Source: Streptomyces hyaluromycini (lineage in GTDB: Bacteria > Actinomycetota > Actinomycetes > Streptomycetales > Streptomycetaceae). Taken from it: a DNA stretch of 64,000 bases. The stretch lies in contig NZ_BCFL01000017.1 of the NCBI RefSeq assembly GCF_002217755.1, positions 338,442 through 402,441 of the forward strand, given 5' to 3'. The notes beneath the pieces are model-generated. The model saw nothing but the letters and a program-made list of their open reading frames with translations, was not told the DNA's origin and did not search any database. Positions 52,820 to 60,923 of this stretch are shown piece by piece (position 1 is the stretch's first letter; every line of letters begins with the position of its first letter). The translations under genes and the position numbers were made by a program.

Positions 52820-53224
52820 ATGACCACCGCCCTGCAACCACCGCTTCCCTCCCACCCCGTCCTCCGCCTGCGGCTGGCGCCCCGCAGCGACCTGCCCCGG
52901 TCCATCGACGGAGCGTGGTGGCCGCGCTCCTACGACCTCCTCGTGGAACTTCCGCGGCTGCTGGCCGGGTTGCCGCGCGAGTGGGGCCACATCACCAGTG
53001 CCACCGTCAACGGGGCGGTGTGGTCGGCGGCGCCCGGCCGGATACTCGTCTCCAACCAGGTCGTACGACTGCGCAGGGCCCAGGCGGCGAACGCCCCGCA
53101 CACCGTTGTCCTGCTCGCCCCCGGCCGAGGGCGCTGGGACCTTGTGGTCGTGCCTCCGGACACCACCGAGGACGCCGCCGGACCGCTCATGGCGGCCGCT
53201 GCGGGCGCCCTCGGGGAGGGCTGA
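52820..53224 (+). CDS. DUF5994 protein (copy 2)
   Basis: A 134-residue protein of the DUF5994 type. LRLRLAPRSDLPRSIDGAWWPRSYDLLVELPRLL, WGHITSATVNGAVWSAAPGRIL and GRGRWDLVVVPPDTTEDAAGPLMAAAAGAL are the three conserved blocks. The ATG has AAGGAAG about 15 bases upstream, a longer than usual spacing. It has no adjacent partner on the same strand except the tentative small ORF. Function unknown. Confidence 0.82.
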   Translation: MTTALQPPLPSHPVLRLRLAPRSDLPRSIDGAWWPRSYDLLVELPRLLAGLPREWGHITSATVNGAVWSAAPGRILVSNQVVRLRRAQAANAPHTVVLLAPGRGRWDLVVVPPDTTEDAAGPLMAAAAGALGEG

Positions 53225-53543
53225 CCCGGGCGCCATGACATCCCCGCCGGCCTTTCCGCCCTGATCAACCCCCACGCGCCGCGCCGATCACCCCTCACGC
53301 GCCGCCCTGATCACTCCCCCCACGCGCCGACGCGCCGACGCGCCACGGTCCGGCACATGGTCCGGCACACGGCTCGGCCGGCCGGCCGGCTGCCGCGCAC
53401 CTCGGTGCCCGCCGCGGCGGGCCCGGCCGGGAGTACCGTGGAGAGACCGAGGGCATGCCGCGCACCGCCTCCGACACCGGTGCCGTTCTCGGGGATCGAA
53501 GACGCCGGGTCGGCCTTCGCCCGTGCCCGGGGCAGGGTTGCTC
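53225..53543. other. Gap before the GNAT-like gene
   Basis: About 320 bases. The first 200 hold GC-rich simple sequence with repeated CACGCGCCG and GGCCGGCC stretches and nothing evident. The last 113 are shared leader copy A. Confidence 0.55.
53431..53543 (+). promoter_or_regulatory. Shared leader element, copy A
   Basis: GAGTAC at 53431 is followed by ACCGAGGG at offset 15, CGCGCACCG at offset 28, GTGCCGTTCTCGGGGATCGA and CCCGGGGCAGGGTT before the ATG. All blocks are at the same offsets as in copy B, 113 bases from box to start codon. The gene behind it differs from the DUF5994 genes. Confidence 0.75.
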
Positions 53544-54236
53544 ATGCCCGTGCATGTGTTCCTCCCGACGACGTTGACCCTCCCCGTGCTCCGACCCGCA
53601 CGGGGCAGGCCGCGCACTCGCCTGCCGGGCGCGCCGAGGGCGGAGCGCAGTTCCTCGCCCGCGGTGGCCGAACGCGTCCGACCGCTGACCCGCGGTCAGG
53701 TCGAGGACCGCCTGCAGGAGTTGGGCGACCTGTACGCGGAGACCTCCGGCGGCGACCCGTGGGCCTGGAACGAGGCGCGTGCGGCCTTCCTGCTCCATCT
53801 CGCGGCCGACGCACGACGACCGGGGTTCTCGCTGCTGATCGCGGAGACCACCGCCCTGGCCGGATACGCCTACGGCTTCCCCACAGCCGGCCCAGGTCCC
53901 TGGTGGGCGGGGTTCGACGGACACGTCGGGGGGAGTCTGCTTCGCCGCGCCGCCTCCGGCGGGCTCTTCGTCGTCTCCGGAATCGTGGTGCCGCCTCGCG
54001 TGCGCCGGGAGTACAAGGACCAGGTCTGGAACCTCGCCCGGCGCCTGCAGCGGCGACTGCTCACCGACCACGGCGCCGCGCTCGGCGTCACGCTGGTGGA
54101 CGCCCGGGACGACAGGACGGTCGAGACCATGCGGTCCTGGGGCTGGCGGTACGCAGGAGACGACACCCTCCCGGCCGTGCCGCTGGCCGTGCCGCCCGGT
54201 CCGTTCCGCGTTCTGGTCCTGGCTCCGGGGACGTGA
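53544..54236 (+). CDS. GNAT-like acetyltransferase, unknown substrate
   Basis: A 230-residue protein. The central part looks like a GNAT fold: FSLLIAETTALAGYAYGFP (strand pair), LFVVSGIVVPPRVRREYKDQVWNLARRLQRRLL (acetyl-CoA loop and helix, with R-x-x-(Y/G)-K-x instead of the usual Q-x-x-G-x-G), and GVTLVDARDDRTVETMRSWGWRYAG at the end. The changed CoA loop makes activity uncertain. The ATG at 53544 is preferred over the GTG seven codons earlier since it keeps the 113-base distance of the shared leader. Confidence 0.6.
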   Translation: MPVHVFLPTTLTLPVLRPARGRPRTRLPGAPRAERSSSPAVAERVRPLTRGQVEDRLQELGDLYAETSGGDPWAWNEARAAFLLHLAADARRPGFSLLIAETTALAGYAYGFPTAGPGPWWAGFDGHVGGSLLRRAASGGLFVVSGIVVPPRVRREYKDQVWNLARRLQRRLLTDHGAALGVTLVDARDDRTVETMRSWGWRYAGDDTLPAVPLAVPPGPFRVLVLAPGT

Positions 54237-54288
54237 GCGGCCGCCTCCCCAGGGGCTCCCCACGGACTCCCCGGAGGCTCCCCATGGA

Positions 54289-56256
54289 TCACACCTCGGT
54301 CCCGGTCAGGGGCACAGGCAAGCGCAGGGCGAGGAGGGCGATGTCGTCGGTGCTGCCGAGCGGCATCCGGGCCGCCAGCTGGTCGCACAGCGTGTCCAGC
54401 GGTTCGTGGCCGAGTGTGAGGGCGTGTCGGCGCAGCCGGCCGAGCCCGGTGTCCAGGTCGCTGCCGGGAGACTCGATCAGGCCGTCGGTGTAGAGCAGGA
54501 GCGTGGACCCCGGCGACAGGGCGTGGGCGGCGCTCGGCCGGCGGCCGCTGCCGCCCAGCTGGGTTCCGAGGATCAGTCCCTGCCCGGCTTCCAAATACTG
54601 CGCGTTCCCGTCGGGTGTCAGCAGCAGGGGCGGCGGGTGCCCGGCACTGGTCCAGCGCAGCGTCCAGGGACCGGTGTCCGGGCCCTCCACCCGGGCGAGG
54701 ACGAGGGTGGCCATCGACACGGTCGTGATGGCGTGCATGGCGTCGTCGAGGCGGTCCACGACGGCACCGGTCGGCCCGATGTGGTCCCAGGCGAGGGAGC
54801 GCAGGACGCCCTGCAACTGCGCCATGCCGGCCGCGGCGGTCAGATCGTGGCCCACGACGTCGCCGATGACCAGGGCGAGCGTGCCGTCCCTCAGCGTGAA
54901 CGCGTCGTACCAGTCGCCGCCGACCTGCGAGCCGGCCGGAGCGGGCTGGTACCGGGCCGCCAGCTGGATCCGGCCGTGCTCGGGCAGCGGGGGGAGGAGG
55001 TTGCGCTGCATGGCCTCGGCGACCGCGCGCTGCTGGCCGAACCGGCGGGCGTTGTCGATGACCAGGCCGACCCGGCGGCCGATGTCGCTCACCACCTCCA
55101 GATCGCCGGTGTCGAAGGGCCGTGCCGTGTCGGTGCGCACCAGGGTCAGGGCACCGGTGACCTGCCGTCTGCTCCCCAGTGGCACCGTGATGACGGAGGC
55201 CGCGCCGGTCGCTCTGAGGAAGGCGTCGTGGACGGTGGCCAGCGGGGAGTCGGGCGGCGCGTCCAGGTCCGCCCGGTCCTGCAGGACGGGACCGCCTCCG
55301 TTCAGCACCTGGGCCAGGGGCGAGTGGACCGCCTCGCCGGCAGGGGGCAGATGTCCGCGCCAGTCCTCCTGCGCGGCGTCACGGCCCTCGGGGCCGGTCA
55401 CCGCCACCCGGTGCACCTGCCGGGAGCCGACCCGCAGGTCCACCGCGGCCCAGTCGGCGAGGCGGGGAACCAGGAGCCGGCCCAACCGGGCGAGAGCCTC
55501 GTCGACTTCCAGGGTCTGGCCGAGCACATCGGTGATCTCCGCGACGAGCGTCAGCCGCTCGGCGAGACTCTCCAGAGCACTCGTATGAGCAGCTCGTTCC
55601 GCCTGTTCCCCCCGCTCCGCACGCTCGGCACGCTCGGCACGTTCCGCACGCTCGGCGCGTTCCGCAAGCTCGGCACGTTCCGCACGCTCGGCGCGTTCCG
55701 CAAGCTCGGCACGTTCCGCACGCTCCGCGTGTTCCCTGCGGGCACGGCGGTCGGCCACCGTCTCGACGATCAGCACGACCATGCCCGGGGAGACACCGGA
55801 GACGTCGTCGCCCGTCAGAGGCGTGGCCGACCAGGAGATCGGGATCAGCCGTCCGTCTCCCCGCAGACACCTGTCGTCGTCCCCGCGTGCCGAACGCCCC
55901 TCGGCCAGCGCCCGCAGCAGCGGGCAGCGCTCCCGCGGGACGAGGGCGCCTCCCGGGTCCCGATGGCACAGGTCGTGCAGGTCCCGCCCGTACACCGCCG
56001 CTGCCGGGCGGCCCAGCAGCCGCTCGGCGGCCGGGTTGACCGCGACGATCCGGCCGGCCTGGTCGATCACGGCCATGGCCGTGCCCAGCTGCTCCACCAC
56101 CTGCTGCCACAGACCTGGCTCCACCGCCGACAGCCGCCTCTCGTGCTCTCCGCCGGACCTCAAGCCCTCGACCGCACCGCCACCGCCCTTCCCACACCGA
56201 CCGCACCGCGGCCCACAGAGACGTCGTGCCCCGATGGTCCCCCGCCGAGTGCCCAT
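54289..56256 (-). CDS. PAS-coiled-coil-GAF-SpoIIE phosphatase
   Basis: A cytoplasmic signalling phosphatase of about 655 residues. A PAS domain (AMAVIDQAGRIVAVNPAAERLLG) near residue 60 is followed by an unusual helix made of ERAE/ELAE repeats, then a GAF domain (LTLVAEITDVLGQTLEVDEALARL onward) and a SpoIIE/PP2C phosphatase (MQRNLLPPLPEHG, GGDWYDAF, IGDVVGHD, LLYTDGLIES, DDIALLALR). Unlike the other two phosphatases in the window it lacks a C-terminal ATPase domain. It may serve the nearby STAS proteins. The start is uncertain: ATG at 56256 has no clear ribosome site; TTG at 56163 and GTG at 56124 are alternatives. Confidence 0.85.
   Translation of the reverse strand: MGTRRGTIGARRLCGPRCGRCGKGGGGAVEGLRSGGEHERRLSAVEPGLWQQVVEQLGTAMAVIDQAGRIVAVNPAAERLLGRPAAAVYGRDLHDLCHRDPGGALVPRERCPLLRALAEGRSARGDDDRCLRGDGRLIPISWSATPLTGDDVSGVSPGMVVLIVETVADRRARREHAERAERAELAERAERAERAELAERAERAERAERAERAERGEQAERAAHTSALESLAERLTLVAEITDVLGQTLEVDEALARLGRLLVPRLADWAAVDLRVGSRQVHRVAVTGPEGRDAAQEDWRGHLPPAGEAVHSPLAQVLNGGGPVLQDRADLDAPPDSPLATVHDAFLRATGAASVITVPLGSRRQVTGALTLVRTDTARPFDTGDLEVVSDIGRRVGLVIDNARRFGQQRAVAEAMQRNLLPPLPEHGRIQLAARYQPAPAGSQVGGDWYDAFTLRDGTLALVIGDVVGHDLTAAAGMAQLQGVLRSLAWDHIGPTGAVVDRLDDAMHAITTVSMATLVLARVEGPDTGPWTLRWTSAGHPPPLLLTPDGNAQYLEAGQGLILGTQLGGSGRRPSAAHALSPGSTLLLYTDGLIESPGSDLDTGLGRLRRHALTLGHEPLDTLCDQLAARMPLGSTDDIALLALRLPVPLTGTEV
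55633..55722. repeat. 36-base tandem repeat inside the phosphatase gene
   Basis: The unit CTCGGCACGTTCCGCACGCT plus CGGCGCGTTCCGCAAG is perfect in two copies with a half copy following. It codes for a 12-residue helix unit (LAERAERAERAE), forming the signalling linker of the phosphatase between PAS and GAF. Confidence 0.9.
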
Positions 56257-56432
56257 CCGCACGGCCGAAACGGCAGCGCCTCCGCGCCCCGCCGGTAAGG
56301 CCACTCCGGCGGGGCCTGTCACCGCCGGTACGGACCGCACCGGCCGACGCGGTCCGACGGCGGCGACGGCGTGCGGGGCGGCTACGGCGTACGGGTGTTG
56401 CACGCGTACGAGACGGATCCCGGCGTGGCGCT

Positions 56433-57269
56433 TCAGGTGCGGGGCGGGGCGTCCAGGAACCGGTGGAGGGAGGCCGTCATGCCGGTGACGAAGGCGTCGC
56501 GGGTCCGGTCGGAGACCAGGTCGAGGGAGAGGTAGGGGTTGAGGTCCTCCAGCTCGACCAGGAGCAGTTCGCCTTCCCGGGTGCGGCAGGCGTCCACGCG
56601 CTGGATGCCGTGGTCGAGGGTGTTCCAGTCGATGAAGCGGTGGGCGAAGGCGAGATCGGCCTCGGTGGGCTCGTAGGGCTCAAGGACCCAGCGCCGGTCG
56701 GGGTCGGGGGCATGGAGGGCGTACTGGAAGGCGTCGTCGATGTAGTAGAAGGACACCTCGTAGCGGAAGTCGATGCCCGGCTGGACCAGGATGTCGCCGT
56801 AGGGGAGGCCGCCGAGCCGGTCCTGGGGCACGAAGGCCAGACCGATGGAGTCAGCTCCGGCCTTCGGCTTGACCGCGTAGCGCTCGGCCTCGGGCAGCAG
56901 GTGCAGGTCCTCGGGCCGGTCCACGGTGGGGATGACCGGGTACCCGTCGGTCGTCAGGTCCAGCAGGTACTGCTTGCCGGCCATGTCGCCGCGCCCCGAC
57001 AGCGGGTTGTAGACCCGGGTGCCCTGTGCGGCGGCCTTCTCCCGGAAGGCGTCGTAGGCCTGCTGGTAGTGCAGCACGGGGCCGCTGTTGCGGACCACGA
57101 CCGCGTCGAAGGCGTCCATCAGCGCCGCGGCGTCCACAGGGTGGCACAGGGCGAGGTCGAAGCCGTCGCGCAGCCGGGAGGTCAGGAAGATGTCCTCGTC
57201 GCAGTAACGCCGTCCCCGGGCCTGGTAGGCGAGATCGGTCACGAACAGGAGGCTGGGGCGGACGAACAC
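56433..57269 (-). CDS. ATP-grasp-like protein
   Basis: A 278-residue protein starting at GTG with GGGAG upstream. The layout matches ATP-grasp ligases: an N-terminal Rossmann-like part (LLFVTDLAYQARGRRYCDED, VVVRNSGPVLHY), a central lid with KQYLLDLTTDGYPVIPTV, and the ATP site RYAVKPKAGADSIGLAFV. ILVQPGIDFRYEVSFYYI and a late metal motif LVELEDLNPYLSL (E-x-x-x-N-like) complete it. It may ligate an amine and an acid; substrate unknown. The MFS exporter upstream may form a functional pair. Confidence 0.75.
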   Translation of the reverse strand: MFVRPSLLFVTDLAYQARGRRYCDEDIFLTSRLRDGFDLALCHPVDAAALMDAFDAVVVRNSGPVLHYQQAYDAFREKAAAQGTRVYNPLSGRGDMAGKQYLLDLTTDGYPVIPTVDRPEDLHLLPEAERYAVKPKAGADSIGLAFVPQDRLGGLPYGDILVQPGIDFRYEVSFYYIDDAFQYALHAPDPDRRWVLEPYEPTEADLAFAHRFIDWNTLDHGIQRVDACRTREGELLLVELEDLNPYLSLDLVSDRTRDAFVTGMTASLHRFLDAPPRT

Positions 57270-57363
57270 GGTGCATCTCCCTCTGTGGTGGCCACCAGCC
57301 TAGACACGGACGCGAGGCACGGCCGGGACAGGTCGTGCCCCACACGCCGCCTGGCTCCGCTCC

Positions 57364-58719
57364 CTAGGGCCTGCGGGGCACACCACCGCGCGGTGCGGGC
57401 GCCGGCCCGGCCTGCTCGGCCGGTGCGAGGGTCAGGGCGCGTACCTGCGGGAGCGCCAGTGGCAGTACGGCGGCGGTCGTGATCAGCGCGGCGGCGGCCC
57501 CGAGCGTGGTGCGCAGGCCGAGGAGTTCGACGGCCGGGCCGGTGAGCAGGTAGGCGACGGGTACGGGCAGGGTCTGGCCGAGCGTCGAGTACGACAGGGT
57601 CCGGCCGAGCCGGTCGGCGGGGATGCGTTCCTGCAGCAGCGAGGCCCACACGACCATGGCGACCTCCAGTCCGGCTCCGGCCGGCAGCATGGCGGCCACC
57701 AGCACAGGCAGCGGTATGCGTGCGGCTATCACCGCGAGCGGCAGGGCCAGGGCACCGGTTCCGGCGCACACGGTGACACCGGCCCCGGACGGCCGCCACA
57801 CCAGCGCGAGCACGGCTCCGGCGATCAGTCCGGCGGTGAACGCGGACACGACCACACCCCACGGCCCGGCGCCGCCCAGCACCCGCTCCCCGTAGAGGGG
57901 GCCCAGCAGCTGGTAGCCGGCCAGCCACGCGGGCCCGATCAGCGCGGCCTGGCACACCATCACCCCCAGCCAGCGCCGGCACCGCACCTCGTACCAGCCC
58001 TGACGCAGATCGGCGGTGAAGGCCGCCCGGGGCCGCACCGTCCGGGGCAGTGCCCCCGCCCGCGCGAACAGGGCCGCCGACGCCGCGAAGGTCACCGCGT
58101 CCCAGCCGATCGCCCAGGCCGGCCCCGCCGCGGCGATCAGGACACCGCCCAGCGCGGGGCTCGCCGCCTTCCCGGTGTTCTGCCCGAACTTCAGCAGCGC
58201 GTTAGCGGTGTGCCACTGCCCGGCGGGTACGACCTCGGCGACGGCACCGTCCGCCGCCGGGGCGAAGAACGCGCCCGCCGCCCCGCACACCCCGGCCATC
58301 ACCGCCAGCTGCCACACCCGCGCCGCACCGGACGCCAACAGCGCTACGGCCGTCGCCTCGGCGAACGCGCACGCCAGGTTCGACCACACCATCACCCGGG
58401 CCCGGTCCAGCCGGTCGGCGACGACACCGCCGACCGGCAGCGCCGCGAGCTGCGGAACGACACCGGCCGCGAGCACCAGGCCGAGGGCACGCGGCCCGCC
58501 GCCGATGTGCAGTGCCGCGAACGCGAGAGCGAGGGGGGCGACGGCCGAGCCCGTCCACGACAGCAGCCGGGCGGCGAGGTGCAGCCGAAAACCGCGGTGC
58601 GCAAGAGGCGCGCCGGCTCCGGTGAGCCGGGCCCGCCATCCGACCCGCAGGACCGCCCTCGCCGCCGCCGGGTCCGGCGACCGCGTCCCGACCAGTTCCC
58701 CACTCCGCCCAGAGCCCAC
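57364..58719 (-). CDS. MFS exporter (EntS-like)
   Basis: A 451-residue major facilitator with about 12 helices. The N-terminal helices begin LHLAARLLSWTGSAVAPLALAFA; PVGGVVADRLDRARVMVW is motif A; LGGVLIAAAGPAWAIGWDAVTF lies in helix 5-6. The pattern fits the EntS-like (siderophore/macrolide) group. GTG at 58719 is chosen with no strong ribosome site; a longer form from 58791 is possible. It is followed by the ATP-grasp gene, 94 bases apart. Confidence 0.85.
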   Translation of the reverse strand: MGSGRSGELVGTRSPDPAAARAVLRVGWRARLTGAGAPLAHRGFRLHLAARLLSWTGSAVAPLALAFAALHIGGGPRALGLVLAAGVVPQLAALPVGGVVADRLDRARVMVWSNLACAFAEATAVALLASGAARVWQLAVMAGVCGAAGAFFAPAADGAVAEVVPAGQWHTANALLKFGQNTGKAASPALGGVLIAAAGPAWAIGWDAVTFAASAALFARAGALPRTVRPRAAFTADLRQGWYEVRCRRWLGVMVCQAALIGPAWLAGYQLLGPLYGERVLGGAGPWGVVVSAFTAGLIAGAVLALVWRPSGAGVTVCAGTGALALPLAVIAARIPLPVLVAAMLPAGAGLEVAMVVWASLLQERIPADRLGRTLSYSTLGQTLPVPVAYLLTGPAVELLGLRTTLGAAAALITTAAVLPLALPQVRALTLAPAEQAGPAPAPRGGVPRRP

Positions 58720-58899
58720 GGAATCCCAACGACGCCGGCCATCGGGAAGATCGCCGCGACGCCGGGAAAGCGGCTCGGCACGGCCCGGCACGGCAGCGCC
58801 GCGCCCGGACGCAACCTGTCACGGCCGGTCAGTACAGGGCCTTGTAGCCCTGCCACCCGGTGGCGATCCCGGTGCGAGGACCGGTGCGCCCGTCGGCCT

Positions 58900-59418
58900 T
58901 CACCGAGGGGGGACCGGGTCCTCATGGCTCGGTGGCGGCCCGCCCTGGTCGGTGGGTTCGGCGGTCCAGGTGATGTGCGGGGGCTCGACGCGTGCGCACA
59001 AGGGGCCGCCGTGCGCGTCGGTCAGGCCGAGGCGTCCGACCAGCAGGCCGTCGTGCGCGGCGGCGGCGAGTACGTCGGCGGGGACGGCGTCGAGCATGAG
59101 TTTGGCGCGGCGGAACATGGTGAAGACGCCCGAGTCGTCGACCGTGCCCCACGACAGGTAGACGAACCGGCGGCCCAGACGGTTCTGCACATACGGTCCT
59201 GTCACATCGATGCCGTCGGGTGTGGCGGTCGCGGTGCACTCCAGGGTCCATGTCGCGAACGTGGCGTCGCCCGGATGTGGTTGGAGGACTTCGGCCGGAC
59301 GGTCGCGGCGTTGCACGGCGACATGGATGTCGGCGTACGCGGGGCCGTCACCGTCGGCGGGGGCCGGGCAGGTGCGGCCGGGCAGGTCGAAGGCGTCGAT
59401 ACGGATACGGATACGCAT
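58900..59418 (-). CDS. DUF5990 protein
   Basis: A 172-residue protein. The N-terminus MRIRIRIDAFDLPGRTC, followed by IHVAVQRRDRPAEVLQPHPGDATFATWTLECT, is typical of DUF5990. The middle has GPYVQNRLGRRFVYLSWGTVDDSGVFTMFRRAKLML, rich in beta strands. The ATG at 59418 starts at the family N-terminus; in-frame Met codons lie 3-4 codons upstream with no clear ribosome site. No known function. Confidence 0.75.
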   Translation of the reverse strand: MRIRIRIDAFDLPGRTCPAPADGDGPAYADIHVAVQRRDRPAEVLQPHPGDATFATWTLECTATATPDGIDVTGPYVQNRLGRRFVYLSWGTVDDSGVFTMFRRAKLMLDAVPADVLAAAAHDGLLVGRLGLTDAHGGPLCARVEPPHITWTAEPTDQGGPPPSHEDPVPPR

Positions 59419-59665
59419 ACCCGCCATCATCTGTGGTGCGGGAGTCCGTCGGGCCGGGCCCGGGGTGCCGGTCTGCTCGAAGCGGTCGTCCGCCAACGAC
59501 CCCGGCGCGTGTGAACACCGGGGTCGCCCTTCCAGGCCGGTCGCACGTGAGAGTGTGCCGACCCGCTTTCACCCTATGCCTGATGCGCATTTCGGGCATC
59601 AGGGGTTCCGTGCTCGGGAGGGGCGGTTCGTCCACCGGCGCGACGGTCCGTTCGGCCGGTCCGAG

Positions 59666-59778
59666 GAGTACGCTGAAACTACCGAGGGTATTTCGCGCAC
59701 CGGCCACCACGCTCGTGTCGTTTTCGGCGATTGAATAGGCCGGGCCGACCGAGGTCGGCCCGGGGCAGGGTTCGCGTC
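59666..59778 (+). promoter_or_regulatory. Shared leader element, copy B
   Basis: GAGTAC at 59666 begins a 113-base leader: ACCGAGGG at offset 15, TATTTCGCGCACCG, CGTGTCGTTTTCGGCGATTGA, then a strong hairpin (CCGGGCCGACC-GA-GGTCGGCCCGG, 59740-59763) and GGGGCAGGGTT before the ATG. Copies A and D share the same block order. Confidence 0.75.
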
Positions 59779-60312
59779 ATGACTGCGACCATCTCCTTCT
59801 CGCCGACACTCGAAGACCGGTTGTCGTCGTCCCCTCCCTCCTCGTCCCCGCTCCGCCTGTCGCTGGCTCCCGTCGGTCCCGCACCGGCTCTCCTGGACGG
59901 CGCATGGTGGCCCCGCTCCCGTGATCTCGGGGCGGAGCTCCCCGCCCTGACCGCCGTGCTGGATCCGCTCTGGGGGCGGATCACCCGGGTCGCGGTGAAT
60001 CCCACCCACTGGCCGGTCGTTCCGCGCAAGGTGCCCGTCGCCGGGCATGTGGTGAAGGTGGGCTGGTTCCTCGCCGAGCTGGACCCGCACGAACTGCTGC
60101 TGCTCTCCTACCGCATGGGCCGCTGGAACCTCCTCGTGGTCCCGCCGCGTACGGACCCCGCCTCGGCCGCCTGGCTGATGGCCGCCGCGAGCGACCCCCT
60201 GGGTACGTCGACCGCGAGCCGGCTGATGGAGGAGGCGGCACGGCTGCGGACGGTGTCCGAGACCGAGCCGCCGCACCTGCCCGGTCGCACGGCGTGCGGT
60301 GAACCGAGTTGA
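59779..60312 (+). CDS. DUF5994 protein (copy 3)
   Basis: A 177-residue DUF5994 protein, the longest of the three. After a Ser/Pro-rich N-terminus come LLDGAWWPRSRDLGAELPALTAVL, WGRITRVAVNPTHWPVVPRKVPVAGHVVKVGWFLAE, LLLLSYRMGRWNLLVVPPRTDPASAAWLMAAAS. A C-terminal helix (RLMEEAARLRTV) is extra. It starts behind shared leader copy B. A STAS gene follows 45 bases later on the same strand, the same DUF5994-STAS pairing as copy 1. Confidence 0.85.
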   Translation: MTATISFSPTLEDRLSSSPPSSSPLRLSLAPVGPAPALLDGAWWPRSRDLGAELPALTAVLDPLWGRITRVAVNPTHWPVVPRKVPVAGHVVKVGWFLAELDPHELLLLSYRMGRWNLLVVPPRTDPASAAWLMAAASDPLGTSTASRLMEEAARLRTVSETEPPHLPGRTACGEPS

Positions 60313-60357
60313 CGAACCCCGTCCCACCCACACCCCATGCGTCCGAACAGAGGATCC

Positions 60358-60762
60358 ATGTCCCTTCCACAACTGAACGTCTACCGGCACGACAGCGCCA
60401 CCCGCGCTCTGATCACCCTCGTGGGAGAGATCGACCTCGCCACGGCACCGCAGGTGAGCGAGGCGCTGGCCGAGTGCCTGAGCGACGGAATCCTCGACAT
60501 CGACGTCGACCTCACGGCGGTCGCCTTCTGCGACGCCGGCGGACTCAACGCCTTCCTCGCGGCGTTCCGGCTTGTCACGGATGCCGGTACGGCCCTGCGA
60601 CTGCACTACCCGTCGCAGGCCATGGCCCGCATCATCGAGATCACCGGCTCCGGATTCCTGCTCCACCCGGTACTCACCGGTCGCACCCGGCCTCGTCCCG
60701 GTGGGCGTGACCCCGGATCAGATGTCATTGGACGTCAACTCCGTTGCCCGGCCGCTCCTTGA
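60358..60762 (+). CDS. STAS-domain protein without a phospho-Ser
   Basis: A 134-residue STAS protein of the anti-sigma antagonist type. ALITLVGEIDLATAPQVSEALAECL is the first half; VDLTAVAFCDAGGLNAFL aligns with the phosphorylation loop (D-S-S-G-L in SpoIIAA). Here it reads DAGGL, so the acceptor Ser is absent and kinase control should not work as usual. GAGG before the ATG at 60358 makes it the likely start, over an upstream ATG at 60337. Confidence 0.85.
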   Translation: MSLPQLNVYRHDSATRALITLVGEIDLATAPQVSEALAECLSDGILDIDVDLTAVAFCDAGGLNAFLAAFRLVTDAGTALRLHYPSQAMARIIEITGSGFLLHPVLTGRTRPRPGGRDPGSDVIGRQLRCPAAP

Positions 60763-60813
60763 GCCTTCCCGTCACCTACACGTACGCTCTGTCACCCAAA
60801 TCGCCGGTTTCAA

Positions 60814-60827
60814 TTTGAATGATCAAA
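60814..60827. promoter_or_regulatory. TTTGA-N4-TCAAA inverted repeat before the conservon
   Basis: TTTGAATGATCAAA lies in an AT-rich stretch (60806-60855) about 100 bases before the cvnA start, nested in a wider TCAAT...ATTGA repeat. In such a GC-rich genome this AT island is a likely promoter and operator. Confidence 0.5.
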
Positions 60828-60923
60828 CTATTGAGATCGATTGTGTGATGAGTAGGCTTCCCCTGAAATGGCGCGGACCCCATTTCGGACCAGTCCGCCA
60901 TCGCTAGCACGCCGGGGACTTCT

